A DNA stretch of 7,308 nucleotides from GCA-002282575 sp964606405 (lineage in GTDB: Bacteria; Pseudomonadota; Gammaproteobacteria; Thiomicrospirales; Thiomicrospiraceae), in contig CAZSGH010000076.1 in assembly GCA_964606405.1 (NCBI GenBank), forward strand, positions 1-7,308, in the 5' to 3' direction. Both the position numbers and the translations under genes were made by a program. A model generated the notes under the pieces. That model saw only the letters and a program-made list of their open reading frames with translations. It did no database searches and had not been told where the DNA came from. Below, piece by piece: positions 5,816 to 7,308 of the stretch (its first letter is position 1; each line of letters begins with the position of its first letter).

Positions 5816-7308
5816 ATGAGCGAACAAAACACTGCACCAGAGCATCACGATGAAAACCATGTGATTACCGAGCGTCGCGCTAAATTGGCGGCAATTCGTA
5901 CTCAACGTAACGCTTTTCCGAACACATTTAAGCGTGATACCTTGGCGGCAGATTTACAAGCGGGTTATGCACATTTGGATAAGGCGGCTATTGCAGAATT
6001 GGCAGAGCCTGTTATCGCTACCATTGCAGGTCGCATTATGCTCAAGCGCGTGATGGGTAAAGCGAGTTTTTTGACATTGCAAGACAGTAGCGGTCAGATG
6101 CAAGTTTATTTGCGTGGTCAAGATATTGGCGAAGCCATTTATGATGAAGTCAAGCATTGGGATTTGGGTGACATCGTTGGTGTTAATGGTTTTTTATTCC
6201 GTACCAATACTGGCGAGTTGACGCTTCATGCTCATTCGGCACAGTTGTTAACGAAGAGTTTGCGTCCGCTGCCTGATAAGTTTCATGGTTTGCATGATAC
6301 CGAAGTGCGCTACCGTCAACGTTATGTTGATTTAATTGTTAATCAGCACAGTCGCGCTACCTTTATCCGTCGTTCACAAGCGATTGCCTACATTCGCAAA
6401 TTTATGATCGAAAAGGGCTTCTTGGAAGTCGAAACGCCAATGATGCACCCGATTCCGGGTGGTGCTGCTGCTAAACCCTTTGTAACCCATCATAATGCTC
6501 TAGACATGCCACTTTACTTGCGTATTGCGCCAGAGTTGTATCTGAAGCGTTTGGTTGTCGGTGGTTTTGAGCAAGTATTCGAGATTAACCGTAACTTCCG
6601 TAATGAAGGGCTGTCGGCGCGTCATAATCCAGAATTCACCATGATGGAGTTTTATTGGGCTTATGCCGATTACAACGACTTGATGGATATGACGGAACAG
6701 CTATTGTCAGAATTGGCAATTGCCATTACAGGTGATAGCACCTTTAATTATCAGGGTACAGAGATTAATTTTGGTGGCAAGTTTGAGCGTTTGAGCATTA
6801 AACAATCCATTCTGAAATACAATCCAGACATTACAGCTGCTGATTTAGAGGACTTGCCTAAGTTGACGTCAATCGTTGAAGCGAAAGGCTTTAAGGTATT
6901 AGCAGGTTCTGGCTTGGGCAAAGTGCAAACGATTCTGTTCGAAGAAACGGTTGAGCATCAACTGATTCAGCCGACGTTTATTACCGAATACCCTGCGGAA
7001 GTGTCGCCATTGGCGCGTCGTAATGACGAAAATCCAGAAGTGACAGACCGCTTTGAGTTGTTCATTGGTGGTCGTGAAATTGCTAATGGTTTCTCGGAAT
7101 TAAATGACTCTGAAGATCAAGCAGCACGTTTCCTAGAGCAAGCACAAGCCAAAGAAGCGGGTGACGATGAAGCGATGCACTATGATGCGGACTACATTCG
7201 TGCCTTAGAGTATGGTTTGCCACCGACTGCTGGAGAAGGCATTGGTATTGACCGTTTAGTGATGTTGCTCACTGATGCGCCTTCGATTCGTGATGTTCTT
7301 TTATTCCC
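5816..7308 (+). CDS. lysS: Lysyl-tRNA synthetase, class II (3' end outside window)
   Basis: Cytosolic enzyme that charges tRNA-Lys with lysine using ATP. The frame is open for 497 codons to the right edge with no stop; E. coli LysS has about 505 residues, so only the last few (after DVLLF) are missing. An N-terminal extension (1-65) is followed by the OB-fold anticodon-binding domain (about 67-150, IAGRIMLKRVMGKASFLTLQ). The class II catalytic core follows: motif 1 ending in KGFLEVETP (Pro208), motif 2 FRNEG (261-265, Arg262 and Glu264) with ARHNPEFTMMEFY, and motif 3 GEGIGIDRLVM with Arg480, each lining up with E. coli numbering. ITEYPAEVSPLARRN and GGREIANGFSELND are further LysRS signatures and distinguish it from AspRS and AsnRS. 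EpmA-type paralogues lack the N-terminal domain, so this is the full synthetase. Second gene of the prfB-lysS operon. Confidence 0.97.
   Translation, partial: MSEQNTAPEHHDENHVITERRAKLAAIRTQRNAFPNTFKRDTLAADLQAGYAHLDKAAIAELAEPVIATIAGRIMLKRVMGKASFLTLQDSSGQMQVYLRGQDIGEAIYDEVKHWDLGDIVGVNGFLFRTNTGELTLHAHSAQLLTKSLRPLPDKFHGLHDTEVRYRQRYVDLIVNQHSRATFIRRSQAIAYIRKFMIEKGFLEVETPMMHPIPGGAAAKPFVTHHNALDMPLYLRIAPELYLKRLVVGGFEQVFEINRNFRNEGLSARHNPEFTMMEFYWAYADYNDLMDMTEQLLSELAIAITGDSTFNYQGTEINFGGKFERLSIKQSILKYNPDITAADLEDLPKLTSIVEAKGFKVLAGSGLGKVQTILFEETVEHQLIQPTFITEYPAEVSPLARRNDENPEVTDRFELFIGGREIANGFSELNDSEDQAARFLEQAQAKEAGDDEAMHYDADYIRALEYGLPPTAGEGIGIDRLVMLLTDAPSIRDVLLF

Noticed and set aside
5213..6157. Open frames overlapping prfB and lysS (5213-5515 plus; 5454-5639 and 5954-6157 minus)
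   Set aside because: All are out of frame with, or antisense to, strongly conserved coding sequence and have no support of their own.

Overview
The window looks like ordinary chromosomal housekeeping DNA from a proteobacterium, most probably a gammaproteobacterium of moderate GC content. The reasons are the gene order mltG-tmk-holB-tatD and prfB-lysS, the close match of the proteins to E. coli family members as I remember them, and RF2 made through the classical +1 frameshift. The sequence alone does not settle genus or family. A dyad of the form ATTCCC-N8-GGGAAT, known as dRS3 in Neisseria and common in related forms in other Proteobacteria, lies between two genes but does not identify the organism.

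Layout: (1) Positions 1-2673, plus strand, hold a tightly packed operon: the 3' end of mltG (cell-wall lytic transglycosylase), tmk (thymidylate kinase), holB (clamp-loader delta prime) and a tatD-family metal-dependent hydrolase. The genes are separated by 4 bp, overlap by 1 bp (TAATG) and overlap by 4 bp (ATGA). (2) Positions 2674-2750 are a short convergent junction filled by a palindromic repeat, whose second half supplies the last codons and stop of aat. (3) Positions 2718-4501, minus strand, hold trxB (thioredoxin reductase) followed by aat (Leu/Phe-tRNA-protein transferase, N-degron pathway). A strong hairpin sits between them. (4) Positions 4502-4703 are a divergent intergenic region that should hold the trxB and prfB promoters. 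(5) Positions 4704-7308, plus strand, hold prfB (RF2, programmed frameshift at 4773-4779) and lysS (lysyl-tRNA synthetase), which runs off the right edge only a few codons short of its expected end.

Functionally, the left operon serves DNA replication and precursor supply (dTDP synthesis, clamp loading) plus peptidoglycan processing. The middle pair serves thiol redox balance and protein turnover, and the right pair serves translation. I found no defence system, mobile element with a transposase, CRISPR array, tRNA or rRNA, and nothing I would call a new biological system. The points worth a second look are small: a delta-prime subunit without the usual zinc-binding cysteines, an aat C-terminus written by a repeat, a pair of related short inverted repeats bracketing trxB, and a slightly altered RF2 frameshift stimulator.
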